Assembly (NCBI GenBank): GCA_041748615.1 | Contig: JBGTCY010000004.1 | Coordinates: 1 to 24,368 of the forward strand | From: JBGTCY01 sp041748615 | GTDB taxonomy: Bacteria > Bacteroidota > Bacteroidia > Chitinophagales > CAIOSU01 | Length of the DNA: 24,368 nucleotides | Reading direction: 5' to 3' | Shown: in pieces, positions 22,710 through 24,368 of the stretch | Position numbering within the stretch: position 1 is the first letter of the stretch | Layout of the letters: each line of letters starts with the position of its first letter | Program-made: the position numbers and the translations under genes | The notes under the pieces: model-generated | The model's database searches: none | What the model saw: only the letters and a program-made list of their open reading frames with translations | Told to the model about the DNA's origin: nothing

Positions 22710-24368
22710 ATGATGATGCGTTACCGTTTTTTAATTCCTGTCTTGTTAGCGTTGTTGATTGCATCCTGTAGCACGACAAAAAAATCAAAATCAGACTTTT
22801 CGGTCAAGCTGGATGATATTATGGTGCGTCCAAAAGGTGAATACCAGGAAAGCGCCAGCAGAGTCCATGACCTGCTGCACACCTGGCTGGATGTGCGGTT
22901 TGATTTTGAAAAGCAGTATTTGCTTGGCGAAGCGGTGCTGACATTGAAACCCTATTCACGTCCTTCAAATTCCCTCACGCTGGATGCAAAAGGTTTTGAC
23001 ATTCTGAAAATCGGCATCAAAGACCAAAATGGAATCACCCCGCTCCCTTTTGAATACGATTCCATGCAACTGCATATTTCGCTTCCGCGGCTCTTCACGG
23101 AAAAAGATACTTATCACATTGCAATTAGCTATGTCGCCAAACCCAATGAACTTAAAGAAGGCGGCAGTGAGGCAATTAGTTCTGACAAGGGATTGTATTT
23201 CATCAATCCGCTCAACAATGAAAAAGGGAGACCCTTTCAGGTTTGGACGCAAGGCGAAACTGAGTCATCTTCCTGCTGGTTTCCCACGATTGACAAACCG
23301 AACGAGCGCACGACCCAGGAAATTTACATTACTGTTCCTGATACTTTAGTAACCCTATCAAACGGATTGCTGGTGGAATCCGTGAAAAACAACGATGGCA
23401 CACGTACGGACTATTGGAACATGGACATGCCGCATGCTCCATACCTTTTCATGATGGCGATTGGTGATTATGCGGTTGTGAAAGACCAGTGGCGCGACAT
23501 CGCGGTAGACTATTACGTGGAAAAGGAATTTGAACCCTATGCCTACGACATCTTCGGTAACACCCCCGAAATGATGGAGTTTTTTTCCGACAAATTTGGA
23601 TTTGATTATCCGTGGCAGAAATACGCTCAGGTCGCTGTGCGCGATTTCGTTTCCGGTGCGATGGAAAATACGACCGCCAGCATTTACTTTGAGTATGTTC
23701 AAAAGACCAAGCGCGAAATGATTGATGGCAGTTTCGAGGACATCGTTGCCCATGAACTGATGCATCAATGGTTTGGAAATATAGTAACCTGCGAGTCATG
23801 GTCCAACCTCACCCTTAATGAAGGATTCGCCACCTATGGAGAATACCTGTGGGAAGAATATAAATACGGCATCAATGCAGCGGAAATGAAACGCCTTGAA
23901 ATGCAGAAAGGGTATGTGCGCGAGTCGTGGATGTATCAGGAGCCGCTCATCCGTTTTTATTATAATGACAAGGAAGACATGTTCGATTCGCACTCTTATG
24001 CCAAAGGCGGGCTGGTTCTGCACATGCTGCGTAATTATCTGGGCGATGAAATTTTTTACAAGGGCGTAAAAACCTATCTGCATGATAATGCTTATGATGC
24101 CGTTGAAGTCCATCACCTGCGCCTCGCGTTTGAAAAAGCATCGGGTGAAGACCTGAATTGGTTTTTCAATCAATGGTTTCTATCGCCCGGACATCCTAAG
24201 TTGGATATCAAATACACCTATTCGGCAATCAACTCTAACATCACACTTACCATTCAACAAACTCAGGGAGATGAAATTCCGGTATTTCAAGTTCCGCTCG
24301 CGGTGGATATTTACACAGATAAAAACATTCAACGCGAAAACATCACGATTTCAAAAAAGAAAGAAGAG
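22710..24368 (+). CDS. M1 family metallo-aminopeptidase lipoprotein (cut by window edge)
   Basis: 553 codons are open to the right edge; the C-terminus is outside. Three consecutive ATGs (22710, 22713, 22716) begin the frame. The N-terminus MMMRYRFLIPVLLALLIASC has a lipobox IASC with Cys20, so the protein is lipid-anchored. Residues ~50-230 are the N-terminal beta domain. The exopeptidase motif GAMEN is at 316-320, the zinc motif HELMH at 348-352 and the third ligand E371 in LNEGF, at the exact HExxH-18-E spacing. A late tyrosine (SYAKGG) aligns with the transition-state Tyr. It removes N-terminal amino acids from peptides, probably in the periplasm or at the cell surface. Catalytic residues are all intact. 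Confidence 0.95.
   Translation, partial: MMMRYRFLIPVLLALLIASCSTTKKSKSDFSVKLDDIMVRPKGEYQESASRVHDLLHTWLDVRFDFEKQYLLGEAVLTLKPYSRPSNSLTLDAKGFDILKIGIKDQNGITPLPFEYDSMQLHISLPRLFTEKDTYHIAISYVAKPNELKEGGSEAISSDKGLYFINPLNNEKGRPFQVWTQGETESSSCWFPTIDKPNERTTQEIYITVPDTLVTLSNGLLVESVKNNDGTRTDYWNMDMPHAPYLFMMAIGDYAVVKDQWRDIAVDYYVEKEFEPYAYDIFGNTPEMMEFFSDKFGFDYPWQKYAQVAVRDFVSGAMENTTASIYFEYVQKTKREMIDGSFEDIVAHELMHQWFGNIVTCESWSNLTLNEGFATYGEYLWEEYKYGINAAEMKRLEMQKGYVRESWMYQEPLIRFYYNDKEDMFDSHSYAKGGLVLHMLRNYLGDEIFYKGVKTYLHDNAYDAVEVHHLRLAFEKASGEDLNWFFNQWFLSPGHPKLDIKYTYSAINSNITLTIQQTQGDEIPVFQVPLAVDIYTDKNIQRENITISKKKEE

Noticed and set aside
1..24368. CRISPR arrays, tRNA or rRNA genes, integrases, transposase genes
   Set aside because: No regularly spaced repeats, cloverleaf-like sequence or recognisable recombinase motifs were seen on reading the intergenic regions.

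Overview
The window reads as a chromosomal segment of a Bacteroidota bacterium. The signs are a large outer-membrane protein with a degenerate peptidase-MA-like domain, a TonB-dependent receptor with an N-terminal carboxypeptidase-regulatory-like domain, PorT-like and DUF2490-like barrels, a RecQ with an extended C-terminus, a Bacteroidota-type RpoE-like ECF sigma factor, and start codons preceded closely by TAnnTTTG-type -7 boxes rather than Shine-Dalgarno sequences. The exact lineage cannot be read from the sequence; class II HMG-CoA reductase indicates a mevalonate pathway. No rRNA, tRNA, CRISPR array, integrase or intact insertion sequence was seen.

Layout. 1-584: start of a family-4 glycosyltransferase (minus, runs off the left edge), divergent from an ECF sigma/anti-sigma pair (653-1492). 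1528-4977: giant outer-membrane protein (minus). 5183-5824: metallo-beta-lactamase-fold hydrolase (plus). 5874-7600: overlapping doxX-like and chrA operon (minus). 7601-8183: gene-poor stretch with a small ORF, a probable nucleotidyltransferase remnant and a strong hairpin. 8184-10778: TonB-dependent receptor (minus) with repeated motifs in its upstream region. 11126-14753: tightly overlapped three-gene envelope operon (PorT-like barrel, 671-aa MORN-like periplasmic protein, DUF2490-like barrel), followed by a long terminator hairpin. 14969-15852: decayed two-gene nucleotidyltransferase cassette. 16114-17442: HMG-CoA reductase (plus). 17451-20376: recQ plus a coupled lipoprotein gene (minus). 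20798-21886: mannose-1-phosphate guanylyltransferase (plus), convergent with a biotin carboxyl carrier protein gene (minus, 21889-22392). 22710 to the right edge: M1 aminopeptidase lipoprotein, cut by the window.

The most notable points are: (i) an AbiEii-like nucleotidyltransferase cassette with four independent-looking lesions (a nonsense codon in the partner, both catalytic-loop aspartates changed, and a nonsense codon at a likely Trp near the toxin C-terminus), plus a second nucleotidyltransferase-like remnant about 7 kb away; (ii) an unassigned three-gene envelope operon joined by ATGA overlaps; and (iii) several well-formed inverted and direct repeats in promoter regions. Most of the window is otherwise housekeeping and envelope genes; I did not find a clear new defence or biosynthetic system.
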